Source of the DNA: Lentisphaeria bacterium
GTDB lineage: Bacteria; Verrucomicrobiota; Lentisphaeria; Victivallales; UBA1829
DNA length: 59,661 nt
Reading direction: 5' to 3'
NCBI GenBank assembly: GCA_003526375.1
Contig: DPDG01000101.1
Location: 5,163-64,823 of the forward strand
Shown: positions 34,440-43,442 of the stretch, piece by piece
Position numbering within the stretch: the stretch's first letter is position 1
Layout: each line of letters starts with the position of its first letter
The notes under the pieces: model-generated
Told to the model about the DNA's origin: nothing
Databases searched by the model: none
Seen by the model: the letters and a program-made list of their open reading frames with translations, nothing else
Position numbers and translations under genes: made by a program

Positions 34440-34805
34440 ATGAAAAAGATATATATTGCCTTACCTGTATTAATAGCCATAATCATTGCCTTTCTATCGG
34501 GATGGTGCCACGGAATAAGTTCATACCGCTCTTCGTTGATCGCATTCAGGTATATTGATGGAAAATACGGCAAAGCATTCTATGGAATAGAAGTTTATGC
34601 AAAAGAAAACAAAAAACACCTTGAAGTCCATGCAAAAATAAATATAGACTTAACCGGTGGTTATTATTATGATTGCGGGAAAATCGGTTTTGCCTCTAGT
34701 TTTGCTGATGCAAAGAAAAAATTCGGCAATATCTTGTTTGACGGAGAAAATATCAACATCGGTTCATACAGAATATCCAAATCTGAATATGAGACTCATA
34801 GATGA
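34440..34805 (+). CDS. small membrane-anchored protein, unknown
   Basis: Encodes 121 residues with one N-terminal membrane anchor (KIYIALPVLIAIIIAFLSG) and a polar domain rich in Tyr, Lys and Gly (YGKAFYGIEVYAKENKKHLE). The ribosome site is weak (AAGAAAT). Codon use is more AT-rich than in the neighbouring metabolic genes, which fits a recently gained or unconstrained gene. No family recognised. Confidence 0.45.
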   Translation: MKKIYIALPVLIAIIIAFLSGWCHGISSYRSSLIAFRYIDGKYGKAFYGIEVYAKENKKHLEVHAKINIDLTGGYYYDCGKIGFASSFADAKKKFGNILFDGENINIGSYRISKSEYETHR

Positions 34806-34956
34806 GTGAATCCGCCGGATGGAAAACAAGCATCGGTAAAAAGCGGCAACTCAGTTTTGCCATCATTGATCATGCCATGCCGATTACGCGCATTCCAATA
34901 CCGACGTTCCCGAAGAAATATCGCGGCAGATGTTTCTGAAATTGGTATTTGACTGG

Positions 34957-35844
34957 TTACTTTCGTGAACATTTCCCGCTGAAACGCTGTACACGGTAGG
35001 TGCAATGGCGGCAGAGCTCTTCGGAAGCGCGTCCTTCCTGAAAGGCACGGCGCATCGCGTTGGAACGGGCATTGGAAAGAATCTTCCAGAGGGAATCTTG
35101 ATTCGCATCTCCCAGCTCAATGTCGCCGTTATGATCAAGACAGCACGCAGTGACCTGTCCATCGGCAAGAACCGCAAACTGGTTCCGTATCCCGTGGCAG
35201 AACGCCGGTTCCGGCACAGGCGGAGCGGAAAGATCCGGCCATGTAAAAGAGGTGTCGAAGTTCAAATAGAGGCGTTTCAACAGATTCTGCGAAGAGTGTT
35301 CCGGAAGCTCCGGATAAATGCAATGTACCCCGAACCGGTCTTCGATCAGGGCAAGACACTCTTTCGTCCGCTCCTCCGCTTCCCCGATGTTCCAGAAACG
35401 GTAATTGACATAAAGCCCGGGAACACGCCGGAACGCCTCTTTTGTAAAACCGATGACCTGTTCCAGTTTCTCATTCGTGATGCCGGCGTGCAGAGATACA
35501 TTCACCTGCCGGAAGCAGCCGCAGAACAGCGCTTCCGCATTCGGAGTGTCGAACAGTGTTCCATTCGTCGTGAGTCCGGTCATAAGATGATGTTCCAGCG
35601 CCGTCTCCATCAAAGACGGAAATTCCGGATGCAGCAGAGCTTCCCCCATCACATGCAGATATGCAATCTCCGCAAGCGGAGCCGTTTCCTTCGCCAGGCG
35701 ACGGAACAGAAAAGGGTCCATGAAGCAGGGCTCCCGTGTCGTTCCGGGGCAGAATGCGCAGTTGCCGTTGCAGACATTCGTCAGCTCCAGGTATGCGGCG
35801 CGGAAGGCTTTGCGGCGGTTCACCATTTCTTTTCTTTGCGCCAT
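34957..35844 (-). CDS. radical SAM protein with SPASM-type C-terminus
   Basis: Encodes 295 residues. The radical SAM cluster motif is CNGNCAFC (C-x3-C-x2-C) near residue 27, followed by the usual barrel (YLHVMGEALLHPEF, GLTTNGTLFD). The C-terminal part carries additional cysteines (CHGIRN, TACCLDHNGDIELG, CRHCTYR) that would bind a second Fe-S cluster as in SPASM proteins. Such enzymes modify peptides or small molecules by radical chemistry; no precursor peptide gene is visible nearby. It overlaps the tyrA-like gene by 25 nt and is probably the last gene of the pyrH operon. An alternative start is ATG 35826. Confidence 0.82.
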   Translation of the reverse strand: MAQRKEMVNRRKAFRAAYLELTNVCNGNCAFCPGTTREPCFMDPFLFRRLAKETAPLAEIAYLHVMGEALLHPEFPSLMETALEHHLMTGLTTNGTLFDTPNAEALFCGCFRQVNVSLHAGITNEKLEQVIGFTKEAFRRVPGLYVNYRFWNIGEAEERTKECLALIEDRFGVHCIYPELPEHSSQNLLKRLYLNFDTSFTWPDLSAPPVPEPAFCHGIRNQFAVLADGQVTACCLDHNGDIELGDANQDSLWKILSNARSNAMRRAFQEGRASEELCRHCTYRVQRFSGKCSRK

Positions 35845-36683
35845 TCCTCGATCAGTGTCTTGCCGAGACCGAATTCACGCTCGAAACCGTCAAAGTCATC
35901 GTTCTGAATCATGCGCTTCATCAGAGCACAGCGCTCTTCATAGGAGTTGAGCGCCTCGATAACCGCGGTTTTATTATGCGATATGATATCGCGCCACATT
36001 TTCGGCGAGGACGCCGCCACGCGGATCGTATCACGGAAGCCGGAGGCGCATCCGGCGAAACGCTGTTCCCTAATGACCGGATCCGGTTCGTCCAGCACAC
36101 TCAACGCAAGCGCGGAGGATACGATATGCGGAACATGGCTCGTATGCGCAACCAGCAGGTCATGCGCCGCGGAATCAATCCGCATGATCTTCCCGCCGAC
36201 GCTCCGCCACATGGACTCCACTGCGTCAACAGCCTCATGATCCGGTTGGAACGGCGGAACGGTGAAAACCGTCGCATTGCCGTAGATACCCGGCACCATC
36301 GCCTCGGGACCGGATTTCTCGGTGCCTGCCATCGGGTGACTGCCGACAAAACGGATTCCCGCGGACAACGCCGCTTTTTCAATGCATCCTTTCACGCTCC
36401 CGATATCGGTGACAATTACATTTTCCTCTTTCATTGCCGGCGCATATTTCTGAATATATTCTATAATCGTCGGAACAGGCAGACAGATCACCGCAACATC
36501 CGACTCCTTCAAAAGTTCTTCCACGCTTCCGCAAAACGAATCCAGAACCCCGTTCTTCACAGCCCACGCTCCGACCTCTTTCCGGCGCGCCCATCCGATC
36601 CGTCTGTACCGTTCTTCCGGCAGACTCGCCGCCAGTGACGCTCCAAGCATTCCGACACCGATAATCCCTATTGCAGTCTTCAT
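35820..36683 (-). CDS. tyrA: prephenate dehydrogenase
   Basis: Encodes 287 residues. TyrA oxidises prephenate with NAD(P)+ for tyrosine synthesis. A Rossmann nucleotide site opens the protein (IGIIGVGMLGASLAASL), followed by ICLPVPTIIEYI, VTDIGSVKGCIE and the substrate motif GSHPMAGTEKSG, which includes the catalytic His and is diagnostic of the family. The C-terminal helical dimerisation domain has LVAHTSHVPHIVSSAL and FAGCASGFRDTIR. No ACT or chorismate mutase domain is attached. It overlaps the upstream glycosyltransferase by 4 nt and the downstream radical SAM gene by 25 nt. Confidence 0.92.
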   Translation of the reverse strand: MKTAIGIIGVGMLGASLAASLPEERYRRIGWARRKEVGAWAVKNGVLDSFCGSVEELLKESDVAVICLPVPTIIEYIQKYAPAMKEENVIVTDIGSVKGCIEKAALSAGIRFVGSHPMAGTEKSGPEAMVPGIYGNATVFTVPPFQPDHEAVDAVESMWRSVGGKIMRIDSAAHDLLVAHTSHVPHIVSSALALSVLDEPDPVIREQRFAGCASGFRDTIRVAASSPKMWRDIISHNKTAVIEALNSYEERCALMKRMIQNDDFDGFEREFGLGKTLIEEWRKEKKW

Positions 36684-38551
36684 TTTTCTCCCAGTGGTTT
36701 CAAGGTAAATTCGTAATCCGTCAATAAAGTCGCCACCAGTTCATACGGAACGGTCTTCCCGTCCACCTGAGTCCGCCCGTAATTCCGCAGAGCATCAAAA
36801 TACAATTGAGGGTCTCCACGGACATGGCTGATCTTCAAAGTCAACTCAATCTGCCGGTCTTTCTCCACCGGCGGAATTGAAAGTTCGACGGACTTTTCAT
36901 TGGCGATGAATCTGCGCTGCCCGTTCACATCCAGAAGGAAGGAGTAATTCGTCCCGCCGACCGGAAGACGCAAAATCAGCCGGACCATCTTCCCGCAATT
37001 GGAGCGGCGAAACCGGACGGCAAAAGTCTTTTCAATCGTCATGCCGTCCTTGAGAGCCATGCTTCCCCATCCGCCGCGGATCCGCTGCGTATGATCCTGT
37101 ATCAGAACCGTGTTCCGGAAAAAGGAGTCCAATACGGAATTCACTCCCGCCGGACGGAACGAACGCATCAGCGCCGGCTCATAAGCCGTTGAATAAACGG
37201 GATAAGCAAAATAAGCAAAGCCTGCGGCGAGCAGCAATATCAGGAGATAATGGAAAAACCTCCGCATCTTCATGCGCCGCAGAAACTGCGCAAGAAACAC
37301 ACCGCCGCTGACGCACAGCAGAGGAATGACCGGCAGCCTGAAACGTGCGAGAATATAGAACGCGCTCACGGAAAGCGCATAAAACAGAATGAATCCCCAC
37401 AGCAGCAGAAACTCTTTCCGCCGCAGAAACATCCGGCGGTAACAGCCGCTGAATCCGCCTGCCAGCGCCAGCATAATCAGGAATCCGGTCGGCAGGAAAC
37501 GGAATGTCCGCATCAGGGAACTCTTACCGGCATTGTATTCGGAAATATTGTTCGGCCACTCGGTCGAATCCCAGAACAAAAGGAATTTATTGAACTGAAG
37601 TTCAAGGAATGCGGCGGGTTCACGGAGGAACCAGTCCGTGATTCTGACGGAAATGGGAATTTTTTTTTCGTCTTTCATCCACACCTCGTAAGTCGGCGGA
37701 TAAGGAATGTCAAGCCCGCCGGGGGCGGATTCCGGGTTGTTCCCGATGCAGAGCACCGCGCCGCCGGCGGTGGAAGGCCCGCTCAACTTTCCGGTTTTGA
37801 ATGTGTTGTATGCGGCAAACGGCAACTGCGGCAGAAGCGTGAAAACAATAAAAAGAAGAAGCGGAAGCAGAGCCTTTTTCCAGTTCCGGCGCTCCACGTA
37901 AAAGACGACGCAGAACACGACCGGCAGGAAACACCATGTGTTGCCGCGCGTCAGGATGGAAAAACCCAGCAGCAGTCCGGCACCACACCAGAGAAAGAGT
38001 CTCTTTTTACGAAGCGCCGCCTGAAGCGCAAAAAAGAGAAAAAGTATCCAGAAGGACTGCACGGTCTCAAGCAGGGCATACGGCGTAAAATAGATCAGGA
38101 TCGCGGACAGGGCGCAGAGCAGAGCGCTCCAAAGCCCGGCGCGTCTCCCGAAAATTTTTGCGCCGATGAGCCCTGCGCCGTAAACGACGGCAGCCCCGAG
38201 CAGGCTCTGCACAACGGCAAGCACATGCGGGCTTGTCGTAAACAGACGGCAGAGCGGCAGAAACACGGAATAATAGAACGGCTGGTAGTAAAAAGTATCC
38301 GGCAGGTTTCCGGACAGAACCGCATCGGCAAGCGCGCAGTAGGTTGCCATATCGGTAATGCTCGACGGCGCATACGCGGCAGGATCGGCGGCGATCAACT
38401 GAAACGCAACGATGCACCGGAACAGAAACGCGCCGAATACAATCAGGAAAAGCAGGCATTTAAAATATTCAGACGGAAAAACCGCCCTGCCCTTGCGGAC
38501 GGAACGGTTTTCCTTTGATTCCCGAATGGGTTTGACGGAGGGCTTTTTCAA
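36680..38551 (-). CDS. GT39-type membrane glycosyltransferase
   Basis: Encodes 623 residues with about ten membrane segments (from LFLIVFGAFLFRCIVAFQLI onward) in the pattern of the PMT/ArnT family, which transfer sugars from polyprenyl phosphates to proteins or lipids at the outer face of the membrane. The catalytic-type acidic residue region near the first loop (PSSITDMATYC) and the later aromatic FYYQPFYYS segment are typical. About 180 C-terminal residues form a soluble beta-rich domain. It overlaps frr by 4 nt at its start and tyrA by 4 nt at its end, so translation is coupled across functionally unrelated genes. Confidence 0.78.
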   Translation of the reverse strand: MKKPSVKPIRESKENRSVRKGRAVFPSEYFKCLLFLIVFGAFLFRCIVAFQLIAADPAAYAPSSITDMATYCALADAVLSGNLPDTFYYQPFYYSVFLPLCRLFTTSPHVLAVVQSLLGAAVVYGAGLIGAKIFGRRAGLWSALLCALSAILIYFTPYALLETVQSFWILFLFFALQAALRKKRLFLWCGAGLLLGFSILTRGNTWCFLPVVFCVVFYVERRNWKKALLPLLLFIVFTLLPQLPFAAYNTFKTGKLSGPSTAGGAVLCIGNNPESAPGGLDIPYPPTYEVWMKDEKKIPISVRITDWFLREPAAFLELQFNKFLLFWDSTEWPNNISEYNAGKSSLMRTFRFLPTGFLIMLALAGGFSGCYRRMFLRRKEFLLLWGFILFYALSVSAFYILARFRLPVIPLLCVSGGVFLAQFLRRMKMRRFFHYLLILLLAAGFAYFAYPVYSTAYEPALMRSFRPAGVNSVLDSFFRNTVLIQDHTQRIRGGWGSMALKDGMTIEKTFAVRFRRSNCGKMVRLILRLPVGGTNYSFLLDVNGQRRFIANEKSVELSIPPVEKDRQIELTLKISHVRGDPQLYFDALRNYGRTQVDGKTVPYELVATLLTDYEFTLKPLGEK

Positions 38552-39108
38552 ACCTTCATCAGCTCCTTTTCCTTTTCCTCCGCGAGCTTGTCAATATTCG
38601 CGATATAGGAATCGGTCATTTTCTGGATTTTCTCAAGGAGATTCTTCAGTTCATCCTCTGTAATTTCAGAAGCCTTCTGCGCTTTTTTGGCGGCTTCATT
38701 GGCATCGCGCCTGGCATTGCGGACGGCGACGCGCGCCTCCTCGGAACGTGCTTTCACCTGTTTGGCAAGAGCAGCGCGGCGATCCTCGCTCAGCGGCGGA
38801 ATCGGCAGACGCACAATCTTGCCGTCGCTGACCGGAGAAATTCCGATATTGGAGTTGATGATCGCCTTTTCAATTGCCTGAACGGCGCTCTGGTCCCACG
38901 GCTGGATCGCAACGGTGCGGGCATCCGGCGTGGAGAGTCCGGCGATGTCGCGAAGGCGCGTATTGGTGCCGTAATATTCGACCATCAAACCTTCCACGAG
39001 AGCGGTGGAGGCTTTTCCGGTGCGGATGGCGGCAATGTCCGTCTTCATCGCATCTTCGGCATTCATCATGCTTTCTTCCATGTTGTCGAGCAATTCTTCG
39101 ATAGCCAT
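38548..39108 (-). CDS. frr: ribosome recycling factor
   Basis: Encodes 186 residues, the standard RRF length, which with EF-G splits the post-termination ribosome. Typical segments are the start MAIEELLDNMEESM, the conserved LRDIAGLSTPDARTVAIQPWD and the long C-terminal helical bundle ending ANIDKLAEEKEKELM. ATG 39108 follows AGGAGACAGA; an in-frame extension upstream is unlike the family and is rejected. It lies 105 nt downstream of pyrH, the classical pyrH-frr order. Confidence 0.95.
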   Translation of the reverse strand: MAIEELLDNMEESMMNAEDAMKTDIAAIRTGKASTALVEGLMVEYYGTNTRLRDIAGLSTPDARTVAIQPWDQSAVQAIEKAIINSNIGISPVSDGKIVRLPIPPLSEDRRAALAKQVKARSEEARVAVRNARRDANEAAKKAQKASEITEDELKNLLEKIQKMTDSYIANIDKLAEEKEKELMKV

Positions 39109-39213
39109 ATTCTGTCTCCTTATCTTATTTATGCTGACTGCTTTTATGAACTGCAATAAAACAGATGACTCTGCAATTTACACCGCAAGTCGCAAGTTCG
39201 CAAGTCAAAAAAG

Positions 39214-39936
39214 TCAACTTACCACAGTTCCGACCGAATAATCTCCGGAAAGAACCTTGCAGAGAGCGCCGTCCTCCGAGAAGTTGAATACAATGATATG
39301 CAGATTGTTGTCGGCGCACAGGGAAAACGCCGCGGAGTCCATCACGGCGAAGTGCCCGGCGACCGCTTCCCTGAAAGAAAGAGTATCAAATTTGACCGCA
39401 CTTTTGTCCTTCATCGGATCGGCGGTATAAATGCCGTTGACCTTCGTCGCCTTCATGACCGCCTGGCAGTTGGTTTCCAGCGCACGCAGTGCCGCCGTGG
39501 TGTCCGTCGTGAAATAAGGCGAACCGGTCCCGCCGGCAAAAATCACGAGTTCGCCGCGTGAAAGCTGTTCCAAAGCCTGTTCCCGGTCAAACTGTTTTGC
39601 GAAAGGCATCATCGAAACCGCACAGTGGACATGGCACTTCACCCCCGCCTGCCGGAAAGCGTCCTTGAGACAAAGCGCATTCATCGTCGTAGCCAGCATT
39701 CCCATGTGATCTGCGGTGACGCGGTCCATTCCTCCTTTCGAACCGGCAAGTCCGCGCCAGATATTTCCGGCTCCGACGACCAGCGCAATCTCCACGCCCA
39801 TCTCCAGAGCCTCTTTGATTCTCGCCACCACATCCGCCACGGCGTCCTGCGAAAAACCGTGTTCCTGTTTCCCCTTCAAAGCCTCGCCGCTGATCTTGAG
39901 AAGCACCCGTTTATAAAGAAGTTTCGATTCCGACAT
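39214..39936 (-). CDS. pyrH: UMP kinase
   Basis: Encodes 240 residues of the hexameric bacterial UMP kinase, which phosphorylates UMP for pyrimidine nucleotide synthesis. Signature segments are RVLLKISGEALKG (ATP site), GAGNIWRG, the UMP-binding DHMGMLATTMNAL, GTGSPYFTTDTTAALRA and NGIYTADP. AAAGGTG precedes ATG 39936, and TTGCGA / TATTTT with a 16-nt spacer lie in the region just upstream on the minus strand as a possible promoter. It opens the pyrH-frr-GT39-tyrA-radical SAM run. Confidence 0.95.
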   Translation of the reverse strand: MSESKLLYKRVLLKISGEALKGKQEHGFSQDAVADVVARIKEALEMGVEIALVVGAGNIWRGLAGSKGGMDRVTADHMGMLATTMNALCLKDAFRQAGVKCHVHCAVSMMPFAKQFDREQALEQLSRGELVIFAGGTGSPYFTTDTTAALRALETNCQAVMKATKVNGIYTADPMKDKSAVKFDTLSFREAVAGHFAVMDSAAFSLCADNNLHIIVFNFSEDGALCKVLSGDYSVGTVVS

Positions 39937-40139
39937 AACAACACCTTTCCTTTTTTCATTCGGGTAAAATACAACACAAAATCAAATTCGCAAAGCGGAG
40001 AGACAAAAAATCAGAGATTTTACAGAACAGGGAACGGAACGGCAGGGTATCTCTGCCGGATACGGGATCAGCGTAAAAACAAAAGCAGATATCTTCACGA
40101 ATCAGCAAACAGCACATTGTTACAACAGAAAATTACATT

Positions 40140-40173
40140 TTGACATTTTATTTCGCACGTTTTCCGGTATAAT
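40140..40173 (+). promoter_or_regulatory. promoter elements upstream of secreted-protein gene
   Basis: A perfect TTGACA (40140-40145) and a perfect TATAAT (40168-40173) occur in the pyrH-divergent intergenic region, but they are 22 nt apart, too far for a standard sigma70 promoter. TATAAT may act alone. The rest of 39937-40261 shows no gene. Confidence 0.35.
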
Positions 40174-40261
40174 GTAAAGTGAACGATGCAAAAACACAAA
40201 AAACGAACTGCCCCGCCGCAAGCTGCGGGCATCGGAAAACCAGAAAATAACAGGAGGAAAA

Positions 40262-41050
40262 ATGAAGAAAAGCACAGTCCTTGCCGTGTTGTTCGGAATC
40301 ACCGGAATTCTCAATGCTCAAGATGCCGTGACACATCAGTTCGACAGCTTCAAGGGAAAATGCACCGCAGCCACTCTTGACGGAAGCAAAGTTTTTGAGA
40401 CGCAGGCTCCGGTAATCGTCACGGCACAGAAATGCGTCGAGGTCAATCCGGCAAAGACCTACATCCTGAGTGGCGAGTTCAAAGCCGCCGGCCAGGGAAC
40501 CGGTCTCTACTTCGGCATCATTTCCTATGACGAAGACATGCAGGAAATCAAGGCGCAGAATATCAATGCGTTCGAAAATACATTGACGGAGCTTTCCGAA
40601 CCAGCAAAAGCCGGAAGCCGGACAATCAAGGTCAGAAGCGCCGCAAACTGGAAAGCAGTTCCGGCAAACTTTTTCGCGGCATTCAACGCCGATGAGAATT
40701 TCAAAGACCTGCCGAATTTCAATCTCCTGCCCGTCAAGGCAATCAATGAAAACGAGATCACACTGGGAGCTCCGCTTTCCAAGGCGTATCCGGCAGGGAC
40801 AAAAGTCCGGATGCATCGCGCGGGTTCTGGCTGGACCTACTGCGCCGCTGCAAATAAGCCGCTGTCCGTCGAATGGACAACGTTCACGGGAAAAATCAAA
40901 GGTTCCGGCTTCCACAGGAAAGGCGGCGAATTCTATGACCGGTTCCGTCCGGGGACCCGCCTTGTGGTTCCGGCTCTCACGCTCCGCAACACAGGAAAAG
41001 AGCCGGTCAAAGTATTTTTCCGCAATCTGAAACTGGAAGAAATGAAATAA
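40262..41050 (+). CDS. secreted protein, possible carbohydrate-binding module
   Basis: Encodes 262 residues. A signal peptide (MKKSTVLAVLFGITGILNAQ) is followed by a beta-rich domain resembling CBM-like jelly rolls found next to polysaccharide lyases (VNPAKTYILSGEFKA, GLYFGIISYDEDMQEI, KVFFRNLKLEEM). ACAGGAGGAAAA precedes ATG 40262. It ends 12 nt before the heparinase-like gene and probably supplies substrate binding or a chaperone-like function for it. Confidence 0.65.
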   Translation: MKKSTVLAVLFGITGILNAQDAVTHQFDSFKGKCTAATLDGSKVFETQAPVIVTAQKCVEVNPAKTYILSGEFKAAGQGTGLYFGIISYDEDMQEIKAQNINAFENTLTELSEPAKAGSRTIKVRSAANWKAVPANFFAAFNADENFKDLPNFNLLPVKAINENEITLGAPLSKAYPAGTKVRMHRAGSGWTYCAAANKPLSVEWTTFTGKIKGSGFHRKGGEFYDRFRPGTRLVVPALTLRNTGKEPVKVFFRNLKLEEMK

Positions 41051-41062
41051 GGAACGTACAGA

Positions 41063-43378
41063 ATGAAATGGAAGCTCTTTGCCCTTGCGCCGCTGCTGAC
41101 GCTCACTCTCGCTGCGGCTCCGACGCGTGTTACGCCGATCAACCCGGCGGAAGCGGTTTTTGCACCGTTCTGGGATTACAACATGCAGGAGATGCGGAAC
41201 TGGAAAGTCGTGAGAGGCGCCACGGCGCATCCGTTCGGCTCGACGGGATTTTCATGGAGCCGGAAGAATTCCGAAACGGGGAAATCCGCTTTTCTCATGG
41301 AACGTGCCAATCCGGTGCCATGCGCCCGCTATGACACATTGATCTCCTGCATCCGGCTCCCGGTCGGAAGCACACTGAAAATCACCCTGGATACGGACGC
41401 AGGGACAAAAGAACACTCCTGGACAGGCAAAAGCCCTTACCGGGATGAATACGCCATGCCTCTCGGCGGAGCGAAAGAGATCCGTAAAATCACGCTTGAA
41501 ATCTTCGATACCGGTAAAAACGCGGTAACTCAGGGCGCATTCCTGTGGATGGGGCTCCGGAACAGTAACAACCTGAAGCTGATCACGGAGCAGCGCAAAC
41601 AGTTTGCGGAACAGCCGCTCGACATCTTCATGGCTCCGAAAGATACGGTACCGTCTTATCAGCCGCGCGTGGGACTGCTCGGCAGAGGACTGCGCCTCAA
41701 ACGCATTCAGGACGAATATCAGGCAATGAAAAAGAAAGCCGGCCGCGAACTCCTCACGGAAAACCTGCCGGACGGTTATGCTCCGGAAAAAGAGATGTCC
41801 GACGTCCTTCCTTTCGCCAACCCGAAAATTTTCGGCAGAATCCGCGACGACAACCAGAAACTCCGCGGACTCAGCGGCATGTTGCAGAAAGGAGTCATCG
41901 CGCAAAACCCGGAACTCATGCGGATGGCGGTCCGCACCGCTCTCGTCATGGCGCTGACGCCGAACTGGGACAGCACGTTTCTCTCCGATTTCGCAGACAG
42001 CGGCTGGGATCAGCGGGTCTTCTCCCATGCGGTCGCGGCGGAGGAAATCGCTCTGGTTCTCGATTATGCCGGCGACCTGCTGTCCGAAACGGGACGCCAG
42101 CTTCTTCTCAAGCGGCTTGCACTGGAAGGACTCGGGCAGATCAACTACAATATCTGGAAATATTCCTATCTGTTCGGCAACAACCAGCTCTCCGTTTTCA
42201 CGCGCGGACGCATCGCCTCCTATCTTGTCCTGGAAAAGGCTTACGCATGGAACGGGCAGCGCGTTGTCCCCTATACGGAACTCGCAATGCAGGAGCTTTA
42301 CGACTCCATCGACCTCCTGATGCACCCTGACGGCAGTTTTCTGGAGGGTCCCGGCTATTTCTTCTATACGGTTGGAAGCATACGGCCTGCCCTGCAGATG
42401 TATGCCAACGCGCGCGGAAAAAAGCTCCGCGACGTCATTCCGGAGAAAATGAAAAAACTCGGTGCATTCGGCGACACGCTGGTCTCCACGGACCGCCGCG
42501 GCGGACTGATCCCCTTTTCCAGCAGCCAGGGCGAAGGCAGACACGGCGCAGTCACGACCTATCAGTTTCTCGCGGCAATCGCGCCGGAAAGCCAGTGGGC
42601 GCGTCTCTATCATGACCGCCTTGCAAAAAACAGGCTCATTTCCGATCTGCCATTCTGGGCAATGCGCGGCGATGTCCCGGAAAATGATCCTCCGGTAAAA
42701 CCGTTCTCCGAACTGCCGGTCATGGGGGCAATGTCCTCCACCAGATTCCTGAACGGTTCCCCCGTCAAGATTCTGATGCTCGGCGCCAAGGCGAATGCCG
42801 CATGCCACCGTCACAACGACAAAGGCAGTTTCGTGCTGGAGTTCGACGGAGATACTTATGCAGCGGACCCCGGCGGGCAGAATTATGCGGATGCCGACGC
42901 CAAGAATGTGGTCCGCGCGGACTACCATAATATGCTGGTTCCGCTTGAACCTCGGGAAAATGAAAAGGAGGCGATCAGCCCCGTGGACATCCGTCCATCC
43001 GGCAAGGGCGATGAAAAATCGTTCCACGCGGAAATCTCCCCTGCCCCCGCCTCGAACGGAGACATTCAGGAATGGAAACGCACCATCGACTCCCCTGCTC
43101 CGGACAGGATCACGATCACAGACAGTTACAGGATGGCGCCGCAGCACAAGGGCGCGCGTTTCCTCTGGATCACGGAACTGCCGTGGAAACAGCTTCCTGA
43201 CAATACGATCCGTCTCGACGGACAGAACAGTTATGCGCTGATCCGCTATCCGAAAGACATTCGTTTCTCCGCGGAGACACTGACCGTCCGCCGGAAAGAG
43301 AAATTCACACGGCTGAACTTCACCAGAGACGGCAATTCAGGCGAAATCAAAATGGAAGTCGAACTGTTCCGGAAATAA
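41063..43378 (+). CDS. heparinase II/III-like polysaccharide lyase
   Basis: Encodes 771 residues. A signal peptide (MKWKLFALAPLLTLTLAAAP) precedes a beta domain, a central alpha/alpha toroid (about 230-480, with IWKYSYLFGNNQLSVF and DGSFLEGPGYFFYTVG) and a C-terminal beta-sandwich containing the family hallmark ACHRHNDKGSFVLEFDG followed by DPGGQNY. The toroid Tyr/His and the hallmark His are typical lyase residues that cleave uronic-acid polysaccharides by beta-elimination. Exact PL family and substrate (alginate, heparin-like, other) not decided. Closed by the strong terminator at 43396-43440. Confidence 0.85.
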   Translation: MKWKLFALAPLLTLTLAAAPTRVTPINPAEAVFAPFWDYNMQEMRNWKVVRGATAHPFGSTGFSWSRKNSETGKSAFLMERANPVPCARYDTLISCIRLPVGSTLKITLDTDAGTKEHSWTGKSPYRDEYAMPLGGAKEIRKITLEIFDTGKNAVTQGAFLWMGLRNSNNLKLITEQRKQFAEQPLDIFMAPKDTVPSYQPRVGLLGRGLRLKRIQDEYQAMKKKAGRELLTENLPDGYAPEKEMSDVLPFANPKIFGRIRDDNQKLRGLSGMLQKGVIAQNPELMRMAVRTALVMALTPNWDSTFLSDFADSGWDQRVFSHAVAAEEIALVLDYAGDLLSETGRQLLLKRLALEGLGQINYNIWKYSYLFGNNQLSVFTRGRIASYLVLEKAYAWNGQRVVPYTELAMQELYDSIDLLMHPDGSFLEGPGYFFYTVGSIRPALQMYANARGKKLRDVIPEKMKKLGAFGDTLVSTDRRGGLIPFSSSQGEGRHGAVTTYQFLAAIAPESQWARLYHDRLAKNRLISDLPFWAMRGDVPENDPPVKPFSELPVMGAMSSTRFLNGSPVKILMLGAKANAACHRHNDKGSFVLEFDGDTYAADPGGQNYADADAKNVVRADYHNMLVPLEPRENEKEAISPVDIRPSGKGDEKSFHAEISPAPASNGDIQEWKRTIDSPAPDRITITDSYRMAPQHKGARFLWITELPWKQLPDNTIRLDGQNSYALIRYPKDIRFSAETLTVRRKEKFTRLNFTRDGNSGEIKMEVELFRK

Positions 43379-43395
43379 CCGGGATCTCTTTCACA

Positions 43396-43440
43396 AAAAA
43401 CCGTCTTTCCCCGCCCGATACGGGGGGAAAGACGGTTTTT
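43396..43440. terminator. strong bidirectional intrinsic terminator
   Basis: Arms 43396-43412 and 43424-43440 pair perfectly over 17 bp, with A and T tracts flanking so that both strands end in a U run. It separates the convergent lyase gene and hydrogenase operon. Confidence 0.93.
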
Positions 43441-43442
43441 CC

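Noticed and set aside
40140..40173. Standard sigma70 promoter TTGACA/TATAAT
   Set aside because: Both elements are perfect but the 22-nt spacing is outside the usual range, so only a low-confidence entry is given.
41252..43147. A 631-codon frame antisense to the heparinase-like gene
   Set aside because: Composition and lack of any motif indicate a shadow frame.
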